From Eggerthella sinensis (lineage in GTDB: Bacteria > Actinomycetota > Coriobacteriia > Coriobacteriales > Eggerthellaceae): DNA of 64,000 bases. This document shows positions 25,557 through 35,200 of this stretch, one piece after another. The notes beneath the pieces are model-generated. The model was not told the DNA's origin. It made no database searches and was given only the letters and a program-made list of their open reading frames with translations. The DNA lies in NCBI RefSeq assembly GCF_003339815.1, contig NZ_PPTT01000001.1, positions 124,001 through 188,000 of the forward strand, given 5' to 3'. How positions within the stretch are numbered: position 1 is the stretch's first letter; each line of letters begins with the position of its first letter. A program made the translations under genes and the position numbers.

Positions 25557-28500
25557 CTATCGTCCGCCCGCGCCGGGACGGCGGCGCGCAGCTGCACCGG
25601 CAACCGCCGCGCACGCCGCCGCAGCCAGCGCGCAAAGCGCTGCCGCACCCGCCATCGCAGCCGAATCGCCCGTGCGCGCAAGCTCCTTCGCTTCGCCCGC
25701 TGCGCCGCCGCTCCCGCCAGACGCGCCGTTCTCGCCCGCACCGCCGGATGCCGCGCGCGGCATCGTGAGCGCCTTCACGCACACGTTCGTCACGTACGAG
25801 CGCGAGGAGCCGCCGGATGCCGTGCCCTGCGCGAGGTCGTGCCCGTAACCTGCAGGATCGACCCAGTTCACACCGTCGGGCGACACCCAGCTCACCTCGC
25901 GCGCGCCGTCCGCGCCGCGCCCCATATGCGCGGGTTCGGCCCCCGGCATCTCAGGGTCGGGCGTGAACGTCTCCACGGCCAGCGGGTACGCGTAGCCCTC
26001 GTTTTCGACCCGCACCACCACCGAAAACGTCTCGCCTGCGGCCAGCGCCACCGGCTCGTCGAGCTCCACGGTCGCGTAGCCGGGAAGTTCCCGCACGCCC
26101 GCGCACGCAGCCACCAACTCGCCGCCACGCGGGTCGGCGTCGGTGGCCCCGCGGTGCACCTCCACCTCGTATGCGGTGTCGATACCCGTCGTGCAGAACT
26201 GCACACGGTCGAGCCACTCGTCGCGCTCAGCCACGAACACGTTCGCAGCCCAGCCCGCATCGCCGCCCACCGACAGCGAGTCCGTCCAACCCGCCTCGTC
26301 GTACTGGTACATGGCTTCGCCTGCACGCTTCACCTCGCCGAACAGCGCCGTCTGCACGTCGAGCGAAGCGTCCTCGTACGAGATCCAGAAGTATCCCGCA
26401 TCGCCTTGGTCGGCGCCCCACGAGTTCTTGACGAGCCATGCGCCGTCGCATTCGGGGCGCATTGCTTCGTTGAAGTTCTCGCGCGAGAAATCGTCGTCCC
26501 AGCCCACAACGGCCACGTAATGGTCAGCCGCGTAGCCCGTCTGGTCCGGCGCTGTGTAGTAGCACGAATGCTCGCCGTTGAAGTTCGGCCCCTGCCAACT
26601 GCAGAACTCGGCCGTCACCGGCCCCTCCTCGGCGACGATGCGCTTCGCGGCCGCGCGCAGCGCATCGCCCTCCAGCGCCTCCCAATAGCTGCCGGCCGCA
26701 AGGCCCAGCGCCGCCGTTCCCGTCAAGCGCGCATCGCTTGCGAAGCGCAACGCCTCGTCCATCGAGTCGTAGGCCGCATCCGTCTCGCCCTCGCGCACGA
26801 TCACGGCGCCCTTGCCAGCCGCAAGGCTGTTCGCTATGCGGAAGGGCGAGATTCCACCGGCGTAGGGGTTGTCGGGCATGAACGCGTTCAGACCGCCGGC
26901 TTCGCGTTCCTCGTCGCCCATCGTGGCGAAGTACACGGCATGGTAGGGCGAAAGCCCTGCCTCGATCAGCCCCTCCGAGGCCGCGTCGTCGTAGACAAGC
27001 GAGGTTTCCAGCGCCGCCATCGAGGCGAACGGCCCGCACAGGTCGCTGCCGCCCTGATCGCGCACCGGCGTGACAAGCCCCTCCTCGCGCGGGTCGAACG
27101 AGGAGCGCAGGGCCGGATCGTCCGGGTCCTCGGGGTCGGGGTCCGGCTCGGGATCGGGCGCGTCCGCCTCATCCGTCGTGAACGCCTTGATCATGACGTT
27201 GCCCACGCCGCCCTCCGCATACACTGCGGGATAGCCGCCGAACCTCGAGGGTGCGATGAGCCCCTGCACGTCAGCGGCGGAAAGCGTCGTCACGTCGCTC
27301 CAGGTGGCGCCCCCGTCGGCACTGTAGAAGCTCTCGCCCGCATTCGCCACGGCCCGCTGCACCTTCACGTAACCGCCCTGGGCCTCGTCGGGGTCGTTTT
27401 TGTCGTAGGCCGCCACCTCAAGCGGCAGGTACGCGCCCTCGTAGCCCTCGATGCGCTCCACCACGGAGAACCGCTGACCCGCGCCAAGGGCCACCGGCTC
27501 GTCAAGCGCGATGGTGTGGTAGCCGCCGTACTCCACCTCTTCGGTCTGGCTCGCCACCAGCGTGCCGTCGACGGGGCCGGTCGCGTCGTCGTCGAGCAGG
27601 TACACCTCCACCGACACGATGGAGCCAGGGTTCGCCGTAGTCGCGGACACGGCTTCCAGCACCTCGTCGCCCTCGGCCGCGAACACGTTGGCCGCCGCAA
27701 CGGCGTCCCCGAACGCGCCCGGCTCCACCTTGCCCACGCTCGCAGCGCTCAGATAATCGTACTGATAGTTCGAGTCGTAACTGAACGAGCCGTCCGCATC
27801 GGGCAGATCGACCAGGAAGGACGTGGGCATGCCGATGCTCATGTCGTAGAACGACAGGTAGAAGCAGCCGTCCAAACCCCAGTCGTCGCCCCAGCTGTTC
27901 TTGACGATCCACGCGCCGCCCTCGGGCGGCTGTTTGGCGGGATCATCGGAGAACGTCTCCGGGGAAATCGTGTCGTCCCAGCCCACGATGGCCACGGCGT
28001 GGTTGGCCGTCGTGCGCTCGTCCACGTCGGGCGTGGCCGGATCGTCCTCGGTGATGTAAGCGTTCACGTACTGGGCCCACGTCAGGTAGTTGAAGTACGT
28101 GCCCTCCCCGTAGCCGGGGTCGTCCGGATCGGTGATCGGGCGCGACTGATCGGCATGGTAGCTCACGGACACCGCGCCGCTGTCCCTGAGCGCACGCTTG
28201 ATGGCCGCCGTGGCATCAGAATCGTACGTGTAGTTGTCGGTGGAAGGGTTCGCCGGATCGGAGAACACGGCGGGGCTGGGAAGCGAGATCACATCCTGTA
28301 CATGCACGGCCGCGGCGGTACGATCGCTTTCGGGCAGCGACCAGTCGCCGGAGGTGTCGTACTCGTCCCAAACCCCGTTCACATCCGTATAGGGAATGTC
28401 GGCCTCGTCGGCTGCGCCGAACCATGCGGAAAGCACGGCGGCGGAGGTGCCGTAGTCGCCGCCGGCGTTGAAGGTGAGCTGGGTGTCGGTTTGGCTCGCG

Positions 28501-28988
28501 CCCTCCGTGCGCTCGGCGAACGAGCCCTCCCCCGCCTGCCCCGCATCCGTCTCCGTCCCCACCGTCGTGCGGCCGAACCACGCCAGCTGACGCTCGGAGA
28601 AATCGGGGGTCGCGCCGTCGGCGAGGCCGCCTTGCACCAGCACGTTGCTCTCAAGCGAGGCCAGCGTGCCGAACGTCCAGCACGAACCCCACGGGTTCTG
28701 GTACTTCACCGGGGTGGCGGTGCCCGCCTCGCGCAGATCGAAACGCGAAGCCAGATCGTTCCCGTCCTCGGCGGCGGCGCGGGCACCCGCCCCGTCCGGA
28801 TAGTTGTAGCGCGCCAGGGCAGCGACGCTCGGCATGGAGAGAGCGCCGGGCCTCACGTCGACAGCCGTCAGATCGCCGCCCGACAGCGACCCGTCGTCCG
28901 ACTGCTCGGGCAGCGCGAACGCCGCCGCAGGCACGAGCCCGCACGTCAATACCACGCTGAGTGCCAGCGCAAAAATCCGCTTCACCAT
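25557..28988 (-). CDS. Surface protein with two papain-like (C1A) peptidase domains
   Basis: The 1143-residue protein has a signal peptide (MVKRIFALALSVVLT) and a first C1A domain with PWGSCWTFG (Cys103), NHAVAIVGWDD and VKNSWGDDWG motifs. A second domain has QGGSDLCGPFA in place of GSCW, then DHYVAVVGWDD and VKNSWGADQG. The second catalytic cysteine is kept but the surrounding pocket residues differ. Between and after the peptidase domains are beta-rich lectin-like segments. The C-terminus has LARTGD, a hydrophobic span and an Arg-rich tail, a sortase-type sorting signal. It is likely wall-attached and cuts extracellular proteins. AGGAAGGG is 6 nt before ATG 28988. Confidence 0.88.
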   Translation of the reverse strand: MVKRIFALALSVVLTCGLVPAAAFALPEQSDDGSLSGGDLTAVDVRPGALSMPSVAALARYNYPDGAGARAAAEDGNDLASRFDLREAGTATPVKYQNPWGSCWTFGTLASLESNVLVQGGLADGATPDFSERQLAWFGRTTVGTETDAGQAGEGSFAERTEGASQTDTQLTFNAGGDYGTSAAVLSAWFGAADEADIPYTDVNGVWDEYDTSGDWSLPESDRTAAAVHVQDVISLPSPAVFSDPANPSTDNYTYDSDATAAIKRALRDSGAVSVSYHADQSRPITDPDDPGYGEGTYFNYLTWAQYVNAYITEDDPATPDVDERTTANHAVAIVGWDDTISPETFSDDPAKQPPEGGAWIVKNSWGDDWGLDGCFYLSFYDMSIGMPTSFLVDLPDADGSFSYDSNYQYDYLSAASVGKVEPGAFGDAVAAANVFAAEGDEVLEAVSATTANPGSIVSVEVYLLDDDATGPVDGTLVASQTEEVEYGGYHTIALDEPVALGAGQRFSVVERIEGYEGAYLPLEVAAYDKNDPDEAQGGYVKVQRAVANAGESFYSADGGATWSDVTTLSAADVQGLIAPSRFGGYPAVYAEGGVGNVMIKAFTTDEADAPDPEPDPDPEDPDDPALRSSFDPREEGLVTPVRDQGGSDLCGPFASMAALETSLVYDDAASEGLIEAGLSPYHAVYFATMGDEEREAGGLNAFMPDNPYAGGISPFRIANSLAAGKGAVIVREGETDAAYDSMDEALRFASDARLTGTAALGLAAGSYWEALEGDALRAAAKRIVAEEGPVTAEFCSWQGPNFNGEHSCYYTAPDQTGYAADHYVAVVGWDDDFSRENFNEAMRPECDGAWLVKNSWGADQGDAGYFWISYEDASLDVQTALFGEVKRAGEAMYQYDEAGWTDSLSVGGDAGWAANVFVAERDEWLDRVQFCTTGIDTAYEVEVHRGATDADPRGGELVAACAGVRELPGYATVELDEPVALAAGETFSVVVRVENEGYAYPLAVETFTPDPEMPGAEPAHMGRGADGAREVSWVSPDGVNWVDPAGYGHDLAQGTASGGSSRSYVTNVCVKALTMPRAASGGAGENGASGGSGGAAGEAKELARTGDSAAMAGAAALCALAAAACAAVAGAAARRRPGAGGR

Positions 28989-29023
28989 GAACGTCCCTTC
29001 CTGCCGCGCGCCGCAGCGCCGCC

Positions 29024-29320
29024 TCAACGGTACAGAATCGTCACCAGCTGGCTCATGACGGTATCGCCCGACCCGCAGGGGCTCACCTTCACGTCCACGA
29101 TCTCGCGCCCGTTCGCCTGCAGAAAGCCGATAACGCCTTCCATGGTGAGCGACAGGTTCTTGTACGAGGTCAGCCCCGACGACCCTTGGAAGCAGCCCAC
29201 GTGCAAAGCGCCGTCTTTCTCAGCCGCCGACTCCACGGTGACGCCCATTTCGTCAAGCGCCTTCGCCACGCGCTCCTGCAGCTTCTCCCCTTCGGATTTC
29301 CCCGGACCGAACAAACCCAT
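29024..29320 (-). CDS. Small cytoplasmic protein of unknown function
   Basis: The 98-residue protein begins MGLFGPGKSEGEK and has no signal peptide or membrane span. Two short hydrophobic beta segments surround a Cys/Gly-rich core (HVGCFQGSSG) and it ends with CGSGDTVMSQLVTI. I recognise no family. It sits inside the surface-protease run, 35 nt before the papain-like gene, and has an excellent AAGGAGG site 6 nt before ATG 29320. It could be a cytoplasmic partner of that operon, but nothing shows the job. Confidence 0.75.
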   Translation of the reverse strand: MGLFGPGKSEGEKLQERVAKALDEMGVTVESAAEKDGALHVGCFQGSSGLTSYKNLSLTMEGVIGFLQANGREIVDVKVSPCGSGDTVMSQLVTILYR

Positions 29321-29370
29321 GACGGGCCTCCTTCCGCAACCCTCCGCAGCAGCGCAGAAGGACGCGTCAA

Positions 29371-29408
29371 ATCGAAACAGGCGGCCGGAAGGCATCCCTC
29401 CGGCCGCC
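29371..29408 (-). terminator. Terminator of the second papain-like gene
   Basis: A 13-bp stem with one mismatch (29380-29392 with 29396-29408) and a CAT loop lies downstream of the 29436 stop, with a weak T-rich stretch following on the minus strand. It separates that gene from the small orphan. Confidence 0.6.
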
Positions 29409-29435
29409 GCCTACACCTACATCTGCGCTAACGCG

Positions 29436-32243
29436 CTACTCCTTGTCGATGCGCCGGCGCATCGCCATCGCCGTACCGGCGACAAGCGCCGATAGGCCGC
29501 CGACGCACGCAACGACGATGCCGAGCGTCGCGTCGTCACCGGTCTGCACCAAGGCGCCGCCCTTCGCGTCGGGCTTGGCATTGGGCTTGGCATCGGGCTT
29601 CTCCTCGGTGCCGCCCGAGCCGGCAGCCTCCTTCAAGCCGTCGGCCTTCGCGGCGTCGAACGCCTCGCGCGCGGCGGCAAGGTCCGCGACGGCGCGCTCG
29701 ATGTCGCTCGCAAGCGGACGCTCCGCGCCCACTGCCGCCTCCGCCGAGGCGATGGCCGCGTCGAACGCGTCATGGACGGCCTGCGTCACCCACGACGTGC
29801 CCTTCGCCACATCGGCTCCGTCCGCGCTCACGACGGTCTGCGCCAAATCGTTGCGCGCGTCCTTGATGGCGTCCTCAAGCTGCTTCACGGCCTCGGCGCT
29901 CGCATACTCGTCGGCCAGCGAGCCGGGCTGTTTGGCCTCGTCGAACGCTTGCGCGGCCACGCTGAGCGCCAAGCTGATGCGGCGCACATCCCCTTGCGTG
30001 GGATGCTCGGTTGCAAGCAGGTCCTCAGCCTCCATGATGGCGACGATCAACTCGGCACGCACCTCGCTCGGCACCCAGTACTGCGAGGTGGGCACATCGG
30101 AGCCGTCTGCGCTCTCCACGGCGCTCTCGAGCATGTTCTTGCCGAAGCTCAAGCGCTCCTCAAGCTGCTGGATATCCTGCTCGGTGGCAGGATCGTCGGC
30201 ACCCTCTTCAACCGGATAGCCGTACGCCTTGATGGGCAGGTTGTCGATCTGCGTGTTCTGCGCCTCGCTCGCTACGGAATCCGTGTGGAAATCCCTCCAC
30301 GCAGGGTTCGCCCCGTTGTCGTCGGACGCGTAGATGAAGCTTTCGCCCTCGTTCACCACGCCCTCGAAGTAATAGGTGGGAACCATCTCCTGAATCTTCT
30401 CTTCGGCCTTCTGAGCTGCTGCAGCGGCAACCTTCTCCTGAGCCTCCGGAGTTTCCATATACTCGTCCGCCGCAGCGGCCGCTTCCTCCTCGCTCATGCC
30501 CTCGTCGATCAACTCGTCGTACTTCGCCTGCCGCAGAGCGTCCTCAGCCGCCACGAGATACGCCTCGTAGTATTGATCGTAGTACTGCGCGTGGTACTGA
30601 CTCTTCAACGTGCCCAGGTACGCCTGATCCCAGCCGAAGTCGTAGCTGGCATAGTAGTAGCCATCATCAAGACACTGCTGCGTTACCACCACCGAGAAGC
30701 GCTCGTCCGCATGCAGGGTGAACGCCTGCTCGTCGGTCAACTCCACCGCGTGGAAGCCGCCCCACTCGAACGTCTGCTCAACCGTAGCCAGCTTCACGCC
30801 GTCAGTGGGCAGGGTCGCGTCCTCGTTAAGCAGGTACACGTCGAAGGTCACCTGCGTGTTGGGACGCGTTGTCTCGCACGTGAGCTTGCGGACCGTCTCC
30901 GCGTCGTCGGCGGAGAAGATGTTCGCCATTTTCATCGGAAGCGGAGAGGAGTTGCTCGCGACGTTCGCCGCGGGCATGTAGTCGTACTGGTGCACGAAGT
31001 AGTGGTCGTCCTCGCTTTGCGTGGACTCGACGGCGAAGTCGAACGTCTCGGGCTTGGTGATGCTCTTGTCCCAGTACGAGAGGTAGAAGTAGCCGTCTCC
31101 GTTGCCGTCGCCGTCCTCGTCGGTGCCCCAGCCGCCGGGATAGCCGTTGGGGAACTCGGCGCCCGAGCCCCAGCTGTTCTTGACGATCCACGCGCCGTCA
31201 GCATGCGGCTGCTTGCTGGGATCGACCTCGCCCGTCTCCGGGTCGGGGTTGCCGAAGTTCTCCGCGGCGTAGCTGTCATCCCAACCGACGATGGTCACCG
31301 CATGAGTGATCGGCTCCTCATCGTAGGTGTAGTGCGCCCACGTCTTGGTGTCGTTGATGCCGGGGTTCATGTAGCCCATCTCGGTGATCTGGCCAGGCTG
31401 CGACTGATCCGCGCAGAACGCAATGGCCACGCCGCGGCCCTCGTACAGCTGCTGCTTGATGGCGTCGTTGGCGCGCTCGGCGCCCTCGTAATCCCCCTCG
31501 ACGTTGTAATCGCCCGGAGAGGGAAGCTGCACGGACTGCTCGAACTCCACCATCTGCTGGAAGCGGTACTCCTCGTCCACCGACCACGTGCCGTCGGCGC
31601 TGTACTGGTAGTTGAACTCAGCGCCCGTCGCGGGGTCCGTCACCTTGTCGATCAAGCCCTCGTCGTTTTTGTACGGCACGACCGACTCCGGAACGGGGCC
31701 GATGCCCGACGAGAACAGGGAGGTTCCGTACACCATCCACCCGCCGCTGTTCAAGCGGTTGTTGCCCTCTTGGAGGCTCACCATGCCCTCGCCACCCTGA
31801 CCGGAATCGTCGTCAGCGAGAAGCGGCGTGTAGGCGAACCAAGCCAGATGGCGCTCGGAGATGTCTTTGAAGTCGTCGTTGAGATTGATGCCCTTCTGTG
31901 CAGCTTCGGAGATGATGCTCGCCTCCGAAGCAGCGGCGATGCCGAACGACCAGCAGGAACCCCACGGGTTTTGGAACTTCACCGGCGTGACGTATCCCTC
32001 TTCACGCAGATCGTACTGAGTGGGCAAGGCGCTTTCCGAGAGCGTCCGCGCGGACGACGCGCCCGTCGCCCAGTCGAAGGCGCCTTCGCCACTCGCAAGG
32101 TTGATTTGAGGGACAGGCAGATTCGCCGGTTCCTCGGCGAGCGCCGTGGACGGCACGCCCACGAGCCCCATCGCGAGGGCGGCCGACACGACCGCCCTCC
32201 CCACGTACCGCCCAAGCGGCCGGGGGCGCTTTTCATCTTTCAT
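29436..32243 (-). CDS. Surface papain-like (C1A) peptidase with helical repeats and LxxTG signal
   Basis: The 935-residue protein has a signal peptide, then one C1A domain with PWGSCWSFG (Cys97), THAVTIVGWDD and VKNSWGSG (His and Asn of the triad). A middle beta-rich region and an Ala/Glu/Gln-rich helix (about 600-640) follow. Two helical repeats of about 85 residues (both near SADGSD/SADGAD and a VPSE/VTQA helix), resembling FIVAR or albumin-binding-like modules, precede a LVQTGD sorting signal with a hydrophobic span and RRR tail. It is a surface protease with a likely ligand- or wall-binding arm. GGAGG is 6 nt before ATG 32243. It follows the subtilisin gene by 40 nt. Confidence 0.88.
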   Translation of the reverse strand: MKDEKRPRPLGRYVGRAVVSAALAMGLVGVPSTALAEEPANLPVPQINLASGEGAFDWATGASSARTLSESALPTQYDLREEGYVTPVKFQNPWGSCWSFGIAAASEASIISEAAQKGINLNDDFKDISERHLAWFAYTPLLADDDSGQGGEGMVSLQEGNNRLNSGGWMVYGTSLFSSGIGPVPESVVPYKNDEGLIDKVTDPATGAEFNYQYSADGTWSVDEEYRFQQMVEFEQSVQLPSPGDYNVEGDYEGAERANDAIKQQLYEGRGVAIAFCADQSQPGQITEMGYMNPGINDTKTWAHYTYDEEPITHAVTIVGWDDSYAAENFGNPDPETGEVDPSKQPHADGAWIVKNSWGSGAEFPNGYPGGWGTDEDGDGNGDGYFYLSYWDKSITKPETFDFAVESTQSEDDHYFVHQYDYMPAANVASNSSPLPMKMANIFSADDAETVRKLTCETTRPNTQVTFDVYLLNEDATLPTDGVKLATVEQTFEWGGFHAVELTDEQAFTLHADERFSVVVTQQCLDDGYYYASYDFGWDQAYLGTLKSQYHAQYYDQYYEAYLVAAEDALRQAKYDELIDEGMSEEEAAAAADEYMETPEAQEKVAAAAAQKAEEKIQEMVPTYYFEGVVNEGESFIYASDDNGANPAWRDFHTDSVASEAQNTQIDNLPIKAYGYPVEEGADDPATEQDIQQLEERLSFGKNMLESAVESADGSDVPTSQYWVPSEVRAELIVAIMEAEDLLATEHPTQGDVRRISLALSVAAQAFDEAKQPGSLADEYASAEAVKQLEDAIKDARNDLAQTVVSADGADVAKGTSWVTQAVHDAFDAAIASAEAAVGAERPLASDIERAVADLAAAREAFDAAKADGLKEAAGSGGTEEKPDAKPNAKPDAKGGALVQTGDDATLGIVVACVGGLSALVAGTAMAMRRRIDKE

Positions 32244-32283
32244 GCAGTTCCTCCGTTCCATCTCTTCCAAAACGCAAACCTTT

Positions 32284-35200
32284 TCAACGTTTGCCTGCGC
32301 GGCGGTGCCGAACCGCCGCAATCACCACGCCCACCAGCGCCAGCACGCCCACACCCGCAAGAACCGGCATGACTGCGGCCAGCGGATCGCCCGTGGAGAC
32401 CAGCGACTTCGACGCCGCGCCCGCACCGCCAGCACGTTCGGGCGCCGGATCGGGCGCGGGCTCGGGCTGCGGCGCAGGATCGGGCTCCGGTTCGGGCTCC
32501 GGTTCGGGTGCCACATAGTCGCCCGGCTGCGCGACCGTCTCCACCGCCGTTGCGCTGAACGCGCGATACGGATCGTCCTGCACGCTCGCCAGCACGTAGA
32601 GTTGTCCGCGATAGGCCGTGGCCGCCGGAGCGAGCAGCTTCTGCCACGAAGCACGCTTGCCATACTGCTCGGGGTCGGAAGTGCCGTCGCCCGCCAGCAG
32701 GTAGGTGTCGGACGCGCCGTCGTCGCTTTCGGGGCCCACGAGCGCGAAGCCGTCCGCGAGCGCACCCGACGCCCAAGCCAGCTGCCCCGTCTCGGCCACA
32801 TGCGCCGCCGTATTCACCGGCATGCCCGCAAGCCATCCCTCGGGGATCTCCTCGCCCGTATCCACGTCCATTCCGCCGCTTTGCGGCGTCGCCAATTCGA
32901 CGCCCAAGACGCCGCCCACCTGGTAGCTTACCGACACGCCGCCCGAAACCACGAAGGCACCGTTTCCATACGAGACCTGGGGTCGAATGCGCCCCGTCGA
33001 CAGCTCCCCGCACGCCTCAAGCGACTGAGCGTCGAAGTCCACCCGGTACACGATGGCGTTGTCGGCCGCCGCACCGCTCGCGATGCTCAAACCACCGAAT
33101 ACATACGCGGACTCACCGTCGCTCGCCAGCGTCCCGTACAACGGCGCGCCGTCCGCAATCGAGAACGTGTAGCCGGCAGGCTCCCAGGTCCCATCCGCCA
33201 TGTAGCGAACGAGCGTGACGGAACCCGGCTCGTCGGTCAGCTGCAGCACGAGCGCGCCGCCCACCGTCGCACCCGACACGTCGATGATGCCCTGCAAGCC
33301 CGCCGCCTGTGCAAGATCCGTCGGCAGCGGTACCTGCTCCCACTCCCGCGTATCGGGGCGATAGCGCAGCATGCAGTCGCAGCCGTCCGTCTCTTCGGTG
33401 AAGTTGGTCGTGCGCGGCAGGCAGTAGATGTCGCCGTCGAAGCCCACAAGCTGCCACGAGCCCCAGCTGGCAAGCTCCTCGGGAACGGGCAAGTTCGTTT
33501 GGTCGTAGTAGGTCGCGTCCACGCGCGCGTTCAAGTCGGCGCGGTGGCTGGCCAGCTTGCCGCCCGCTTCTGCGCGCACGACCGTCTGGCCGCCCGCGAA
33601 GCCTGCAGGCTTTTGCACCGTCAGACGCACCTTGTTGTCGCCGAGATCTTCGCGGCCCACCACGACGGCTTCCGCGTCGCCCAAACGCACCGTCGTCGCA
33701 CCCTCGGACATGAAGTAGCCCTCCACCTCCACAGCGTCGTCCGCATCGGACACCGCCGTGATGGCCGGGCCGGGATTCTGCGCGCCGTCCACCGTGGCGT
33801 AGCCGCTCGTGGAACACAGGCCCTCGTAGCGTTCGTCGCGCTCAGCCGCGCCTTTCACCAGCGCTGCCAGCTTCTCGGCCGACTTCGCCTCGTCGCCTTC
33901 GACTTCGGCCAGCCCCTTCCCGGCCAGCACCGTCGCCGCGCCGGCCACCGCGGGGGACGCCATCGACGTGCCCTGCTCGTAGGCGTAAGGTACGAGGTCG
34001 CTGCCCAAACCGACGCTGTCCACGTACACGGTGCCCGCTTGCATGCCGCCGATCGTCCGAACGCCGCCGGTCATGTCGAACGACAAGACGCCGCACATGA
34101 TGCCCAGACCGAAGTTCTCCCAGTCCGTGTTCTCGGGGAGTTCGGCGTAGAAGCCACCCCACGAATCGCCGCCGATACCGAAGCTCCCTTCGACCTCCAC
34201 GGCAACGTACGGCTCGTCGCTCGTGGTGGTTTTCACGAACATGACGAGCTGGGCGAGGAGCCCGGAACCGGAGCCCTCTGCACCCACGCCCGTGTAGCGG
34301 ATGCTCACGTAGCGCGGCTTCTCGGCAACGTCGGAAAGATCGACCGACCCGAGCACGACCCGGGTGGGCCCGTCAGCCGAGCACTCGACAGCAAGAGAGC
34401 CGGCACCATCAAAACGCTTGCCCTCGTTCGACACGGAGGCAGAATCGTCGAACGGAAGGTAGAAACCCGCGGCATCCTTTTCGACGCCCTCGACGGCATG
34501 GCTCTCGGCATCGAAGCTTTCGTACAGCACGGCGTCTTCGTCTTCCTCGCCGAGGTAGTTCGGGCCATCGGCCACACCCGCCGCATTCGCTTCGCCGGTG
34601 GCCCACGTGGACAGGATGCCCGAGCCGGGGGCCATCACGTCGGTGGTCGTCTCGCCGTACTGGGTGAACGAGGAGCGCTCGCCCGTGGGATCGAGCGCGT
34701 TCACCACGATGGCGTAGGGGTTGTCGGCCAGCGTGGTGGCCGTGCTGGCCGCCGCGTCGTTGTCGAAAGCGGAGTTGCCCGACGCGAACACGCTCACGAC
34801 GCCCTGTCGCCCAACCTCGGTCACCGCGAGGTCGATGGAGCGCCACATACCCTGGCCGAAGCCCCACGAGTTGTTGGACACCCGCACGTCCACGCCGGCG
34901 TCGCACGCGCGGCTCACGTAGTCGAAGCACTGCAGCATGCCGGCGAGCGTGTCGTTGTGGCGCACCGCCATGATGCGCGCGTTCGGCGCGAGGCCGCTCA
35001 CGCCCTCATCGTCCCACGCCGCGCCGATGGTGCCCGCCACGTGCGTGCCGTGGTAGCTGGTTATGCCGGTGTGCGACGTGACGCCTGCCGCCGGGTCGGC
35101 GGCCGCCGCGAAGCCGTATTCGTCTTCCTTGCCGGTGGACTTGATACCGGAGGTCAAGCCCTCGTTCCACATAACCGGCGCGAGATCGGGGTTCGAGGCG

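Noticed and set aside
25557-28988. Papain-like gene as a broken pseudogene because the second active site is altered
   Set aside because: The frame is intact over 1143 codons with all first-domain catalytic residues and a sorting signal, so it is more likely a diverged domain.
25335-29495. A 1386-codon plus-strand frame opposite the papain-like gene
   Set aside because: Same shadow signature, no domain or ribosome site, and it overlaps well-supported minus-strand genes.
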